Program-made: the position numbers and the translations under genes
DNA from: Cryobacterium lactosi
Lineage (GTDB): Bacteria > Actinomycetota > Actinomycetes > Actinomycetales > Microbacteriaceae
Assembly (NCBI RefSeq): GCF_004403945.1
Contig: NZ_SOHM01000034.1
Coordinates: 1-64,000, forward strand
Length of the DNA stretch: 64,000 nucleotides
Reading direction: 5' to 3'
In this document: positions 40,632 to 50,315 of the stretch, piece after piece
How the letters are laid out: the number at the start of each line of letters is the position of its first letter
How positions within the stretch are numbered: position 1 is the stretch's first letter
The notes under the pieces: model-generated
The model's input: the letters and a program-made list of their open reading frames with translations, nothing else
Told to the model about the DNA's origin: nothing
Database searches by the model: none

Positions 40632-42683
40632 CTACTTGGCGGTCACCGTGATCAGCGCGTCTCCGACGGCGACCTGGCCGGTGGCGGCCTGGTCGATCGA
40701 GCCGAACTTCTTCGGGTTGGTCACCAGCACCGGGGTCACCAGCGAGTAGCCGGCTTCCTCGATCACGGCGCGGTCGAAGGTCACCAGCGGCGTACCCGCC
40801 TCAACCCGGTCGCCGGCCTTGACCTTGACGTCGAAGCCCTTGCCGGCGAGGTTGACGGTGTCGATGCCCACGTGAATGAGCATTTCGATGCCGCCGTCGA
40901 GCATCAGGCCGAAGGCGTGGCCGGTCGGCTGAGCGACCAGGACCTTGCCGGCGGCCGGCGCGAAGACGGTGTCTCCGGTCGGGTCGACGCCGACGCCGAG
41001 GCCCACGATGCCCTTGCTGAACACGGGGTCCGGCACCTCATCGAGCGGCACGACGATGCCCTCGACCGGTGAACCGATCGTGGCCAGGACGGTGGCGACC
41101 AGGGTCGCCGTGCCGCCGGCGGCGGGTGCCGTGGCGGTAGCCATGCTGGATGCGGCGGCAACCGGAGCCGCGACGGGAGCGACGGGAGCGTGCTTGGCGT
41201 CTTCCATGGCGGTGTCCTCGGCGAGCTGAGCGGCCGCTTCGGCCTTCTGCTCGGGCGAGAGGTAGCCGGAGAGGATCACGAGGATCATCGCGGTGAAGAA
41301 CGACGCGGCAACAGCGATCGCGTACAGCGGGATGTTGTTGAACGCCGGGATGGTCAGCAGCGACGTGAACACGAACGCGTTGGTCGTGACGCCACCGCCG
41401 AGGCCGATGATGACACCACCGACGAGGCAACCGACGAGCATGCGCGGGTAGATGCGCTTGAACCGCAGGTGGATGCCGTACAGCGACGGTTCGGAGATAC
41501 CACCGAGCAGGCCGGCGGCAAGAGCACCCGTCGCGGTCTGCTTCATCTGACTGTTCTTGGCGCGGATGGCGAGGACGAGAACGCCGGCCGTGGCACCGAA
41601 GCAAGCGAAGTTCCAGGCGCCCATCGGGCCCTGGATGAAGTCATAGCCGAGGGACTGGATGTTCAGCAGCATGACGGCGTTCAGCGGCCAGTGCAGGCCC
41701 AGCGGCACCATGAACGGGTAGGCCAGCGGGATGACGATCGCGAAGATCAGCGGTGAGAAGTCGTTGATGGACTTGAGGAACTCGCCGATGGCCGCTCCGC
41801 CGAAGACACCGATCGGGCCGATGAGGAAGGCCGTGACGGGGATCATGACGAGCATGGAGAGGAACGGCACGAAGATCAGCTGCACACTGGCCGGGATGAC
41901 CTTCTTCAGGCCCTTGGTGAGCAGGCCGAGAGCGGCCGCCATCAGCAGCGGCGGGAAGACCTGCGAGCTGTAGTCGGTGACGGTGAGCGGCAGGCCGAAG
42001 ATCGACACGATAGCGGCCTTGCCGTCGAAGACGGTCTGGGCGCCATCGGTCGCGGCCAGGGCGGAGAAGCCCGGCAGCATGACGACGGCCATGATGCCGA
42101 AGCCGACCCACGGGTCGGCGCCGAGGCGCTTGGAGGCGTTGTAGGCGACCATTAGGGGCAGGAAGACGAAGACGCCCTGCCACATCAGGTTGATGAAGGC
42201 CCAGCCGGGTTCGAGTGTGACACCCGGGGCGTTCCAGGCGGGGATGACGCCCAGGGTGGCCATCAGGGCCATGAAGGTGATGAACAGCGAGGCGCCCAGC
42301 AGTGCGCCCAGGATCGGGCGGAAGGAGTCGGACAGCACCTCGAAGAAGGTGTCGAGCCCGGCGAACTTGCCGCGGGGGCCCTTGGCGCGCTCGGCGGCCT
42401 TGATGTCGTCGGCGCTTTCGCCGGTGCCGATCTTCTTCATCTCCGGCAGCGCGAGGATCTCGTTGTACACGGTCTCGACCGCGCCGCCGATGACGACCTG
42501 GAAACGATCGCCGGACTGGGGGACCGCGCCCAGAACTGCGGGGATTGCTTCCACGGTTCCCTGGTCGATGACAGATGCGTCCTTCAGCGTGAAGCGCAGC
42601 CGGGTCGCACAGTGGGTGAGGGCGACAACGTTCTCCGCCCCTCCGATGCTTTGAATAATGTCTTTAGCGGGCGAGGACGCCAC
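40632..42683 (-). CDS. PTS beta-glucoside/sucrose/trehalose-type enzyme IIBCA
   Basis: 683-aa fused permease. The IIB domain (about 1-85) has the phosphocysteine Cys25 in ALTHCATRLRF. The IIC domain (about 105-470) has ten or so helices and the substrate loop GGISEPSLYGIHLRFKRIY, typical of the glucose superfamily beta-glucoside group. The IIA domain (about 530-683) has the phosphohistidine His604 in IEMLIHVGIDTVNL. An Ala/Pro/Val linker joins them. Start is GTG 42683 after AAGGAG. An inverted repeat lies 22 bases upstream. Sugar specificity is not certain; no glycosidase is adjacent. Confidence 0.93.
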   Translation of the reverse strand: MASSPAKDIIQSIGGAENVVALTHCATRLRFTLKDASVIDQGTVEAIPAVLGAVPQSGDRFQVVIGGAVETVYNEILALPEMKKIGTGESADDIKAAERAKGPRGKFAGLDTFFEVLSDSFRPILGALLGASLFITFMALMATLGVIPAWNAPGVTLEPGWAFINLMWQGVFVFLPLMVAYNASKRLGADPWVGFGIMAVVMLPGFSALAATDGAQTVFDGKAAIVSIFGLPLTVTDYSSQVFPPLLMAAALGLLTKGLKKVIPASVQLIFVPFLSMLVMIPVTAFLIGPIGVFGGAAIGEFLKSINDFSPLIFAIVIPLAYPFMVPLGLHWPLNAVMLLNIQSLGYDFIQGPMGAWNFACFGATAGVLVLAIRAKNSQMKQTATGALAAGLLGGISEPSLYGIHLRFKRIYPRMLVGCLVGGVIIGLGGGVTTNAFVFTSLLTIPAFNNIPLYAIAVAASFFTAMILVILSGYLSPEQKAEAAAQLAEDTAMEDAKHAPVAPVAAPVAAASSMATATAPAAGGTATLVATVLATIGSPVEGIVVPLDEVPDPVFSKGIVGLGVGVDPTGDTVFAPAAGKVLVAQPTGHAFGLMLDGGIEMLIHVGIDTVNLAGKGFDVKVKAGDRVEAGTPLVTFDRAVIEEAGYSLVTPVLVTNPKKFGSIDQAATGQVAVGDALITVTAK

Positions 42684-42704
42684 TGGATCTCCTTACAGTG
42701 CGGA

Positions 42705-42731
42705 TGCCAAACGCGTGGTTCCCGTTTGGCA
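42705..42731 (-). promoter_or_regulatory. 9-9-9 inverted repeat in PTS gene leader
   Basis: TGCCAAACG and CGTTTGGCA pair perfectly around a 9-base spacer, ending 22 bases before the GTG start. Possible roles are an operator for a sugar-responsive repressor or an RNA hairpin sensed by an antiterminator. Confidence 0.55.
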
Positions 42732-42861
42732 CAGCTCAGCGCATACCGGGTCGGCGTGCTGAGAATGTGCTGTCAGATTTGCACACCTGTCGAAGTTACA
42801 CGCTATGCGCGTGCGCCGCTGGGCCGTAGGTCCCGTTCGCCGATGTCGCCTCGGTGTACAC

Positions 42862-43896
42862 CTAGTGACGCGAGTCCGCGCCTGGGCGCAGCCTGATGAG
42901 TCGCTGTGAGCCGTCCTCGGCCATCTCGGCCTCGGCACTGCGTGAGGAGAGGAAATCGCTGAACGAGCGGAAACCGAGCGGCTTCTCGTTGAAAGAGGGG
43001 TCCATCCGGCGCATTTGATTCTTGACCGTGCCGGTGTTCAGCCATTCGTCGGCGTCGCCCTTGGCGTGACCGATCTGCAGCGCGCGCACGAGGAGCTCCG
43101 TTGCGAGCTCCTGAGGGTCCACATCGTCGGCCGTGTCGGGCTCGTCGTACGACGAATCATCGGCATTGGAGAACATCGGAATGGTGGTGAACTTACGTGC
43201 CGCGCTGGCGGGGGGAGTAGGTTCCGCCTCTGTTTCGGTCTCCACGGGCTCGGCGGCGCGTCGGCCCACCCTGCGCTTGTCGGTGCGGGTCACATCGGCG
43301 TCGGCGGAGGGCGCGACCTTCTCGATGCCGGGCAGCGAGTCGTAGTCCTCGAACTCGTCGCACGCTGCCGCGAGCGACGTGCTTGTGGACCCGGCCACGC
43401 CGATGCCCACAACGAAACGGCCTAGTCGCTTCGACTTCTGGGCGAGGGCGATGTAGTCGGAGTCGCCGGCGATGATGATGACGTGGGTGAGGTCGGGCAG
43501 CCTGAAGAGGTCTTCGACCACGTCGACGGCCAGGCGGATGTCGGCACCGTTCTTGGTGCCCCGCGTCGTGGTGGTGAACAGCTGGGTGAGGTCCACCGCG
43601 CGGGACATCAGCTGTCGCTGGTAGCTCGCGTTCACGGGCACAGACCAGTCGGCGTAGGCGCGGTTGACCACGAGGGTGCCGAACGAGGCGGCGAAGTCGA
43701 TGATGGCGTTGAAGTCGACCGTGGCGGCGGCGAGTCGTGCGGCGACCTCGGGGTCGGCATCCCGGCTGCTCTTGTCGAAGTTGCGGATGCCGTCGCGCTG
43801 GAAGGCATTGCGGCCGTGCAGCTGCTGGTAACGCGAAATGACGATGTTGTCGAAGTCGATGTACAGCCCGACGCGGGCGTCGTTCGGTTCGGTCAT
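42862..43896 (-). CDS. NYN-domain nuclease with C-terminal OST-HTH/LOTUS-like domain
   Basis: 344 aa. The N-terminal NYN (PIN-like) domain has the acidic metal residues in LYIDFDNIV, NGADIRLAVDVVEDL and IIAGDSDYIALAQ. After a charged, low-complexity linker (about residues 185-260), the C-terminus reads WLNTGTVKNQMRRMDPSFNEKPLGFRSFSDFL, the OST-HTH/LOTUS pattern. It is predicted to be an RNase with a helical RNA-binding or partner domain. AAGGAG supports ATG 43896. Confidence 0.85.
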   Translation of the reverse strand: MTEPNDARVGLYIDFDNIVISRYQQLHGRNAFQRDGIRNFDKSSRDADPEVAARLAAATVDFNAIIDFAASFGTLVVNRAYADWSVPVNASYQRQLMSRAVDLTQLFTTTTRGTKNGADIRLAVDVVEDLFRLPDLTHVIIIAGDSDYIALAQKSKRLGRFVVGIGVAGSTSTSLAAACDEFEDYDSLPGIEKVAPSADADVTRTDKRRVGRRAAEPVETETEAEPTPPASAARKFTTIPMFSNADDSSYDEPDTADDVDPQELATELLVRALQIGHAKGDADEWLNTGTVKNQMRRMDPSFNEKPLGFRSFSDFLSSRSAEAEMAEDGSQRLIRLRPGADSRH

Positions 43897-43988
43897 GGTG
43901 AGCTCCTTAGCCACAGGCGGAAAACTCAATAGCGATCCGGTGGTTCCAGTCTGGTGCGAGCGGTGCGGCAAGGGCAACTCGACCGGGC

Positions 43989-44612
43989 TCATCGGGTCAT
44001 GTCGCCCGTCGCCGGTACCGAACCCGTCGGTGCGTACCGGAGCAGCACCGCGCCCTTCTCCGAGACCGCCTCGGCCGCGAGCAGCTGCAAGGCGGTGGGC
44101 CCTCCGTCGTCGGGGAACAGGCGCTTTCCCGCCCCGAGCACGATCGGGTACACCCACAGGTTCAGTTGGTCGAACAGGCCCTCGGCCACCAGGGTGCGGG
44201 CGAAGTCGATGCTGCCGATCACGTGGATCTCCCGGTGCCGTTCCCGGAGCGCGGTCAGCTCAGCGGCGAGATCGCTGCCGAGCCGGTGCGAGTCGCGCCA
44301 GCCGAGCTGCGGTGTGCCCCGCGACGCCACGTACTTGGGGATGGCGTCGAACTTGCGGGCGATTCCGGCGGCCGGACCGTCCAGCTGGTGCGGCCAGTAC
44401 CCAGCGAAGATGTCGTAGGTGCGCCGCCCCAACAGCAGCGCATCCATGGCCTGGATGCCGGCGTCGACTTGGGAGCCGACGGTGTCGTCGAGCAGGGGAG
44501 CCTGCCAGCCGCCGAACGTGAATCCATCGCTCAGGTCCTCGTCCGGGCCGCCGGGGGCCTGGGCGACCCCGTCCAGAGTGGTGAAGTGGTCGATATGGAT
44601 GCGACCGGCCAT
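43989..44612 (-). CDS. Dihydrofolate-reductase-fold (RibD C-terminal) family protein
   Basis: 207-aa RibD_C/DHFR-like protein. It has the family start IHIDHFTTLDGVAQAPGGPDED, the central LLLGRRTYDIFAGYW, and IHVIGSIDFARTLVAEGLFDQLNLWVYPIVLGAGKRLF. Members bind NADPH; activity is uncertain. GAAGGGAG precedes the ATG. It lies upstream of the NYN gene on the same strand, 92 bases away. Confidence 0.9.
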   Translation of the reverse strand: MAGRIHIDHFTTLDGVAQAPGGPDEDLSDGFTFGGWQAPLLDDTVGSQVDAGIQAMDALLLGRRTYDIFAGYWPHQLDGPAAGIARKFDAIPKYVASRGTPQLGWRDSHRLGSDLAAELTALRERHREIHVIGSIDFARTLVAEGLFDQLNLWVYPIVLGAGKRLFPDDGGPTALQLLAAEAVSEKGAVLLRYAPTGSVPATGDMTR

Positions 44613-44687
44613 GGTGAACTCCCTTCAGCGAGGTACAGCCCGATGTGTAAGTCACTCTAGGCCGCTGCCTGCTCCCGGTGCAGGTCG

Positions 44688-45344
44688 TCAGGCCGGTTCG
44701 ACATCGACCCATTCGCGGCCGACGCTCTGCAGCCCTGCGCTTCCCGCTGTGACGTGGGCGACGATCTCAGTGAGCCGTTCGGCGTCATCGTCGCTGATGT
44801 GCAGCAGGGCGCTCTGTCCATAGTCCGTGCCCAGGACCAGCACACCACGTTGGCGAAGCTCGGCCTCGATGCGACCGGCCTCGGCATGGGGGAGGGTGAG
44901 CGTGAACAACTCCCGCCGTTCGCGTTCCACGAGCATCCCCAGGGACTGGGCGCGGTCGATCGTGCTGAGCACCGCATCCGAGTAGGCGCGCACGAGGCCG
45001 CCGGCACCGAGGAGCGTGCCGCCGAAGTAGCGAGTGACCACGGCCACAGCGTCGATGATTCCTCGGCCGGACAGCGCCTCCAACATGGGGCGCCCGGCAG
45101 TGCCGGAGGGTTCACCGTCGTCGTTTGAGCGGCGCACCTGGTCGGGAGTGCCGTTCGGCCCGATCACCAGTGCGGAGCAGTGATGGCGTGCACCCCAGTG
45201 CTCCTTGCGTGCGCTGTCGATGGCCGCACGCGCGGCATCCTCCGTCTCGATCCGGATCAGGCGGCAGAGGAATCTGGATCGTTTGACGGTGATCTCGGCT
45301 TCAACGGTGCTGCCGATGCCGCCGCGCACAGTGAGATCGCCCAT
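44688..45344 (-). CDS. YigZ/IMPACT-family protein
   Basis: 218-aa protein. The UPF0029 N-terminal domain contains VKRSRFLCRLIRIETEDAARAAIDSARKEHW, NDDGEPSGTAGRPMLEAL and VAVVTRYFGGTLLGAGGLVRAYSDAV, all diagnostic; a DUF1949 ferredoxin-like domain follows. The family is linked to translation or stress modulation, with the yeast IMPACT/Yih1 as distant relative. Function in bacteria is uncertain. Confidence 0.93.
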   Translation of the reverse strand: MGDLTVRGGIGSTVEAEITVKRSRFLCRLIRIETEDAARAAIDSARKEHWGARHHCSALVIGPNGTPDQVRRSNDDGEPSGTAGRPMLEALSGRGIIDAVAVVTRYFGGTLLGAGGLVRAYSDAVLSTIDRAQSLGMLVERERRELFTLTLPHAEAGRIEAELRQRGVLVLGTDYGQSALLHISDDDAERLTEIVAHVTAGSAGLQSVGREWVDVEPA

Positions 45345-45380
45345 CTGCCCAGTCTCGTCTAGTTCTGGGGCGACCCTGGC

Positions 45381-46112
45381 TCACAAGCGGAGATCCCGCG
45401 TGACGAGTTGCCGGGCGACCAGACTGAGCGAGATCTGGTGCGAGCGGGCGTGGGCGCGGATGAGAGCGAACGCCGCCTCGATGGACACATTGGCGGTTTC
45501 GGCGACGACGCCCTTGGCCTGCTCAATGATGATCCGGCTCGAAAGAGCCTCCTGCAGTTGGTCGCGAAGTGTCGAGGCATCCCGAATCGTGCGTTCTTGC
45601 AGGATGCCGATGGTCGCCACGTCGGCCAGGGCCTGGGCGGCGCGAATGTCGCGCTGGTTGAGCTCCCCACGCTCGTTCCGCATGATGTTCAGGGTGCCGA
45701 TGGTCGTTTCTCGCAGTCGGAGCGGGATCGCGTAGACCGAGTGGATGCCCTGGGCGCGGGCGGTGGCGCTGAAGTCGGCCCAGCGGGACGACCCGACGTC
45801 GATGTCGGGCACCGAGACGACGGCACGGGTGCGGAAGCACTCCAGGCAGGGCCCGGCGTCGGCGTCCAGCTGCATGATCTCCACGAGGGTGTTGGCCTCG
45901 CTGGTGGAAGCGACGACCTCCAACTTGCCGTGGGCGTTCGACAGGAGGATTCCGGCCGAGTCGACATCGAGGAGTTCATGGCAGGTCTCCACCAAGGTCT
46001 GCAGAAGATCGAGCACGTCATAGCCGGCCACCAGGGTGTCCGCAAAAGTCGCAAACGCGTCGAAGAGCCGTTCCAGTCGAACGGTTTCGTCTAGGCGGGT
46101 GGTCTCATTCAC
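45381..46112 (-). CDS. GAF-ANTAR regulator, downstream gene of pair
   Basis: 243 aa. The GAF domain (about residues 20-165) includes LLDVDSAGILLSNAHGKLEVVAST and ACDAGPCLECFRTRAVV-like DADAGPCLECFRTRAVVSVPD. The ANTAR domain follows (LQEALSSRIIIEQAKGVVAETANVSIEAAFALIRAHAR), which binds RNA hairpin pairs to prevent termination. GTG 46112 overlaps the upstream gene's stop by 8 bases (GTGAATGA), so it is translationally coupled; an ATG at 46142 is an alternative. Confidence 0.9.
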   Translation of the reverse strand: MNETTRLDETVRLERLFDAFATFADTLVAGYDVLDLLQTLVETCHELLDVDSAGILLSNAHGKLEVVASTSEANTLVEIMQLDADAGPCLECFRTRAVVSVPDIDVGSSRWADFSATARAQGIHSVYAIPLRLRETTIGTLNIMRNERGELNQRDIRAAQALADVATIGILQERTIRDASTLRDQLQEALSSRIIIEQAKGVVAETANVSIEAAFALIRAHARSHQISLSLVARQLVTRDLRL

Positions 46113-46812
46113 GGGGTGCCTCACCTGGGTCGGAGAGCGCATTGAATCGAATCCGCCGCTCGACGACGTCCTGGGCGATTTCGCGCATCGGGCGATTGTC
46201 CGCGAACGCCCGGGCCTGGAGGATCAGGTGGGCGTCTTCGGCGGTCGTTCCGAGCTGGGCGAGGACCATACCGGTCGCCTGGTGGATCAATCGTCGGGAG
46301 AATGTCGTTGTCTCAGCCGGCAGGTCGTCACCGGTGATGGCATGGCGCAGGACGATCCGGCTGACGATGGCAGAGAGAACGAGCGTCTGCCCTTGCTGCT
46401 TGGGGCTGAGCGAGACAGGCGCCACGGAGTAGAGGTCCAGAGCGCCGATTTCGAGCGGTCCGAAGAAAAGCGGGAAAGCGAAGATCGCCCCGATCTCCTC
46501 CTGTCGAATCGCGGCCAGGAAAGCCGGCCATGAGGTGCTGCTCCTCTGCGCAAGGTCGGGTTCGAGCACGGGCCGCCGATTGACCAGGGCGTCCCAACAC
46601 GGACCTTCACCCAGGTCGAACTGCAATTCGTCTACGCGCCCGGCCCGGGCGTCCGTGGCCGAGATTGTTTCGGCATCCAGGAACGATCCGAAGGTCGAGA
46701 TCGAGGCGCCCGAGACAGGAAGGAACCCTAAAAACGGTCGCGCCAGGTCAGAGATCTGCCCCCGGCTGTCGGAAAGGGCATCCGACGCAACTTGGAATAG
46801 ATCATGGGTCAT
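46105..46812 (-). CDS. GAF-ANTAR regulator, upstream gene of pair
   Basis: 235 aa. The GAF-like domain has FDLGEGPCWDALVNRRPVLEPDL and AFPLFFGPLEIGALDLYS. The ANTAR domain is TTFSRRLIHQATGMVLAQLGTTAEDAHLILQARAFADNRPMREIAQDVV. GGGAGGAG precedes ATG 46812. Coupled to the second ANTAR gene and divergent from pgi, 168 bases apart. Two ANTAR proteins in one operon could form a heterodimer. Confidence 0.9.
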   Translation of the reverse strand: MTHDLFQVASDALSDSRGQISDLARPFLGFLPVSGASISTFGSFLDAETISATDARAGRVDELQFDLGEGPCWDALVNRRPVLEPDLAQRSSTSWPAFLAAIRQEEIGAIFAFPLFFGPLEIGALDLYSVAPVSLSPKQQGQTLVLSAIVSRIVLRHAITGDDLPAETTTFSRRLIHQATGMVLAQLGTTAEDAHLILQARAFADNRPMREIAQDVVERRIRFNALSDPGEAPRE

Positions 46813-46980
46813 CGCACTCAACTCCTCCCGTTTGTCGCCACAGTACGCGCCACCTGTGGGGAGCGCGACTGGCGTCCCGATCACGGCGACGCGCAATAGG
46901 CTTGATAACGGTCCGCCTCGCTGCGCTGCGGGAGCCGCGGGCACTCTTCAGCTTCATCGTTTCGGCATTCAGGAGAACCC

Positions 46981-48696
46981 ATGACCGCATCTGCCCCCGT
47001 TGATCCGACGTCGACCGACGCCTGGAAGCAGCTCGCCAGCATCGCCGACGGCTTTTCGCCCGATCTGCGCGGTTGGTTCGCCACCGACCCGGGGCGAGCC
47101 GAGCGATTCACCCTGCAGGCAGGGGACCTCACCGTCGACCTGTCCAAGAACCTCCTGACCGATGAGATCCTCACCCCGCTCCTGCAGCTTGCGAAGGATG
47201 TCGACGTCACGGGCCGGTTCCAGGCCATGATCGCCGGCGAACACATCAACGTCACCGAAGACCGCGCGGTTCTGCACACTGCCCTTCGACGTCCCAAGGA
47301 CGGTGCAGGCCTGGTGCCCGCACAGGGTTTCCAGGTCGACGGCCAGGACGTTGACGCTGATGTGCACGCCACGCTCGACAAGGTCTATGCCTTCGCCGAA
47401 AAGGTTCGGTCCGGCCAGTGGACCGGCGTCACCGGCAAGCCCATTCGCACTGTCGTCAACATCGGGATCGGCGGCTCCGACCTCGGCCCCGTCATGGTCT
47501 ACGAAGCGCTGAAGCCGTATGTTAAGGCCGGCCTCGAGGTGCGTTTCGTGTCGAACATCGACCCCACGGATGTCTACGAGAAGACCGCGGGTCTGGACCC
47601 CGAGACCACTCTGTTCATCGTGGCCTCCAAGACCTTCGGCACCCTCGAGACCCTCACCAACGCCAGGCTCGCCCGCGAGTGGCTGTGGAACCAGCTCCTC
47701 GGCGCCGGCGCGATCGACGACACCGACTCCGCCCGCTCCGACGCCGTCGCCAAGCACTTCGTCGCCGTGTCGACCGCTCTGGACAAGGTCGCGGCGTTCG
47801 GGATCGACCCCGAGAACGCGTTCGGCTTCTGGGACTGGGTGGGCGGCCGGTTCTCGGTCGACTCCGCCATCGGAACCTCCGTGGTCATCGCCATCGGCCC
47901 CGACAACTGGCGCGAATTCCTCGCCGGCTTCCACGCGCTCGACGAACACATGCGAACCGCACCCCTCGAGCAGAACGTGCCCGTGCTGATGGGCCTCCTG
48001 AACATCTGGTACACCAACTTCCTCAAGGCACAGAGCCACGCCGTGCTCCCGTACGCCCAGTACCTGCACCGTTTCCCGGCCTACCTGCAGCAGCTCACGA
48101 TGGAGTCGAACGGCAAGAGCGTGCGTTGGGACGGCTCACCCGTCACGACCGATACCGGCGAGATCTTCTGGGGTGAACCTGGCACCAACGGTCAGCACGC
48201 CTTCTACCAGCTCATCCACCAGGGCACCCGTCTCGTTCCCGCCGACTTCATCGCGGTCGCCAACCCCGCTCATCCCCTGAAGGACGAGGCTGCAGACAAG
48301 CCCGGCCAGGACGTGCACGCGCTGTTCATGGCGAACTTCTTCGCTCAGACCAAGGCGCTCGCCTTCGGCAAGACCGCTGACGAGGTGCGTGCCGAGGGCA
48401 CCAAGGAGTCTGTCGTACCGGCCCGCGCCTTCGCCGGTAACCGGCCGACCACGTCGATCCTGGCGCCGGCCCTCACGCCGAGCGTGCTGGGACAGCTCAT
48501 CGCGCTCTACGAGCACATTGTGTTCGTCGAAGGCACCATCTGGGGCATCGACTCGTTCGACCAGTGGGGTGTCGAGCTCGGCAAGCAGCTTGCCGTGCAG
48601 GTTGCCCCCGCAGTCGAGGGAGACGCTGAGACTCTGGCGTCCCAGGACTCGTCGACCAAGTCGCTGATCGCCAAGTACCTCGAGCTGCGCGACTGA
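46981..48696 (+). CDS. pgi: Glucose-6-phosphate isomerase
   Basis: 571-aa glycolytic enzyme interconverting glucose-6-phosphate and fructose-6-phosphate. Signature segments are [74 protein letters not shown] and [24 protein letters not shown]. The Glu and His catalytic residues are in these blocks. AGGAG precedes the ATG. Length is standard. Confidence 0.97.
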   Translation: MTASAPVDPTSTDAWKQLASIADGFSPDLRGWFATDPGRAERFTLQAGDLTVDLSKNLLTDEILTPLLQLAKDVDVTGRFQAMIAGEHINVTEDRAVLHTALRRPKDGAGLVPAQGFQVDGQDVDADVHATLDKVYAFAEKVRSGQWTGVTGKPIRTVVNIGIGGSDLGPVMVYEALKPYVKAGLEVRFVSNIDPTDVYEKTAGLDPETTLFIVASKTFGTLETLTNARLAREWLWNQLLGAGAIDDTDSARSDAVAKHFVAVSTALDKVAAFGIDPENAFGFWDWVGGRFSVDSAIGTSVVIAIGPDNWREFLAGFHALDEHMRTAPLEQNVPVLMGLLNIWYTNFLKAQSHAVLPYAQYLHRFPAYLQQLTMESNGKSVRWDGSPVTTDTGEIFWGEPGTNGQHAFYQLIHQGTRLVPADFIAVANPAHPLKDEAADKPGQDVHALFMANFFAQTKALAFGKTADEVRAEGTKESVVPARAFAGNRPTTSILAPALTPSVLGQLIALYEHIVFVEGTIWGIDSFDQWGVELGKQLAVQVAPAVEGDAETLASQDSSTKSLIAKYLELRD

Positions 48697-48739
48697 CCTG
48701 ACCTGTGCCCACCGGCGGCGTTCGGGGCACACTGGTGTC

Positions 48740-49813
48740 GTGAGCGGAATCCGGTGGGTGCTACACGTCGATCTAGACCAGTTCATCGCGGCTGTCGAAG
48801 TGCTCCGTCGGCCGGAGCTGGCGGGCAGGCCGATCATTGTCGGCGGGCGGGGCGATCCCACGGAGCGAGCCGTGGTGTCGACCGCGTCCTACGAGGCCCG
48901 GGCGTTCGGGGTGGGCTCAGGGATGCCTCTGCGCATTGCGGCGCGGAAGGTGCCCGACGCCGTGATCCTGCCCGTCGACGCGGAGGCTTACCTCGCGGCG
49001 TCGGAAGCGGTGATGGCCACGTTGCGCGCGCAGCCTGACGTCACCGTGCAGGTGCTGGGATGGGACGAGGCCTTCCTCGGCACCGAAACCGAGGATCCGG
49101 AAGCCTACGCCCGACAGGTGCAGGCCGCTGTCCTGGAACGCACTCGGCTGCACTGCAGTGTGGGCATCGGCGACACCCTGGTCCGGGCCAAGGTCGCCAC
49201 CGGATTCGGTAAGCCGGCCGGCGTCTTCCGTCTCACGGCGGAGAACTGGCTGGATGTCATGGGCAGCCGCCCCACCAGAGAACTGTGGGGCGTGGGTTCG
49301 AAGGTGTCGAGCCGGCTGGCGAAACTCGGCATCACTACCGTCGCTGAGCTCGCCGCATCCGACCCCGAGAACCTGGTCACAGAGTTCGGGCCCAAGATGG
49401 GCCCGTGGTACGCGCAGCTCGGGCGCGGAGACGGTACCAACATCGTCGATGACACCCCGTGGGTTGCCCGCGGGCACAGTAGAGAGACCACCTTCCAGCG
49501 TGATCTGACCGATCCCGCCCAGGTGGCGGGTGCCGTTCGGGAGCTGACAGCGCGTGTCCTCAAGGACGTTCGGATCGAAGGTCGGCCGGTCATCGGGGTG
49601 ACCCTGAAGATCCGATACGCGCCTTTCGATACGACGACACGCGCACGGAGGATTCCCGCCACCTCTGACGCGAACGAACTCCTCGCGCGGGTCCTGGATC
49701 TCGCAGACGAAATCGAACCGGGCCGTCCGATCAGGCTCCTGGGCCTGCGCGCCGAAATGGCCATGCCCGACGACGCCCGCCAGGGACATACGCCCACGCG
49801 CGGCGGCTGGTGA
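48740..49813 (+). CDS. Y-family DNA polymerase (DinB/Pol IV-like)
   Basis: 357-aa translesion polymerase. Catalytic acids are Asp11 (with Asp13) in WVLHVDLDQFIAAVE and Asp109-Glu110 in VLGWDEAFLG; in E. coli Pol IV this second motif reads SIDEA. YEARAFGVGSGMPLRIA and GIGDTLVRAKVATGFGKPAGVFRL are conserved, as is the little-finger domain. The C-terminus is short and has no clear beta-clamp-binding motif. GTG start. It lies 43 bases after pgi. Confidence 0.9.
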   Translation: MSGIRWVLHVDLDQFIAAVEVLRRPELAGRPIIVGGRGDPTERAVVSTASYEARAFGVGSGMPLRIAARKVPDAVILPVDAEAYLAASEAVMATLRAQPDVTVQVLGWDEAFLGTETEDPEAYARQVQAAVLERTRLHCSVGIGDTLVRAKVATGFGKPAGVFRLTAENWLDVMGSRPTRELWGVGSKVSSRLAKLGITTVAELAASDPENLVTEFGPKMGPWYAQLGRGDGTNIVDDTPWVARGHSRETTFQRDLTDPAQVAGAVRELTARVLKDVRIEGRPVIGVTLKIRYAPFDTTTRARRIPATSDANELLARVLDLADEIEPGRPIRLLGLRAEMAMPDDARQGHTPTRGGW

Positions 49814-49816
49814 CGG

Positions 49817-50254
49817 TCAGTTCTTCGTGAGGTCCTCGGCGAGCATCACGATGATGCCGCTCGGGCCGCGCACGTAGCTGAGTTTGTAGACGTCCTGGTA
49901 GGTGGCGACGCCGCGAAGCGGAAAGCATCCGTGCCTCGCTGCTATCTCAAGGGCGTCGTCGATGTTGTCGACCGAGAAGGCCACACGGTGCATGCCGATC
50001 TCGTTGGGGCGGGTGGGCTCCGACTCGATCGCTTCGGGGTGGATGTATTTGAAGAGTTCCAGGCGACCGTGACCGTCCGGTGTCTGGAGCATGGCGATTT
50101 TGGCGTGGTTGCCGTCCAGACCGACAGCGGTATCTGTCCACTCGCCGCTGACCGTGTCACGGCCCATGACCGTGAGACCGAGGTCCGTGAAGAAGGAGAT
50201 CGCGGCTTCGAGGTCGCGAACGGCAATACCGACATTCTCAAGCTTGATGGACAT
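49817..50254 (-). CDS. VOC-family (glyoxalase/bleomycin-resistance-fold) protein
   Basis: 145-aa metalloenzyme-fold protein. IKLENVGIAVRDLEAAISFFTDLGLTVMGRD is the usual VOC start; GNHAKIAMLQTPDGHGRLELFKY and MHRVAFSVDNIDDAL carry His and Glu positions that could bind metal. Substrate unknown. ATG 50254 gives the canonical start; ATG 50263 would add three residues. It is convergent with the polymerase, 3 bases apart. Confidence 0.88.
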   Translation of the reverse strand: MSIKLENVGIAVRDLEAAISFFTDLGLTVMGRDTVSGEWTDTAVGLDGNHAKIAMLQTPDGHGRLELFKYIHPEAIESEPTRPNEIGMHRVAFSVDNIDDALEIAARHGCFPLRGVATYQDVYKLSYVRGPSGIIVMLAEDLTKN

Positions 50255-50315
50255 GCCGTTCATGCTACTCAGCCGACTGTGCGGATCGTTGATTTGGTCA
50301 CGCGGTACGGCGAAG

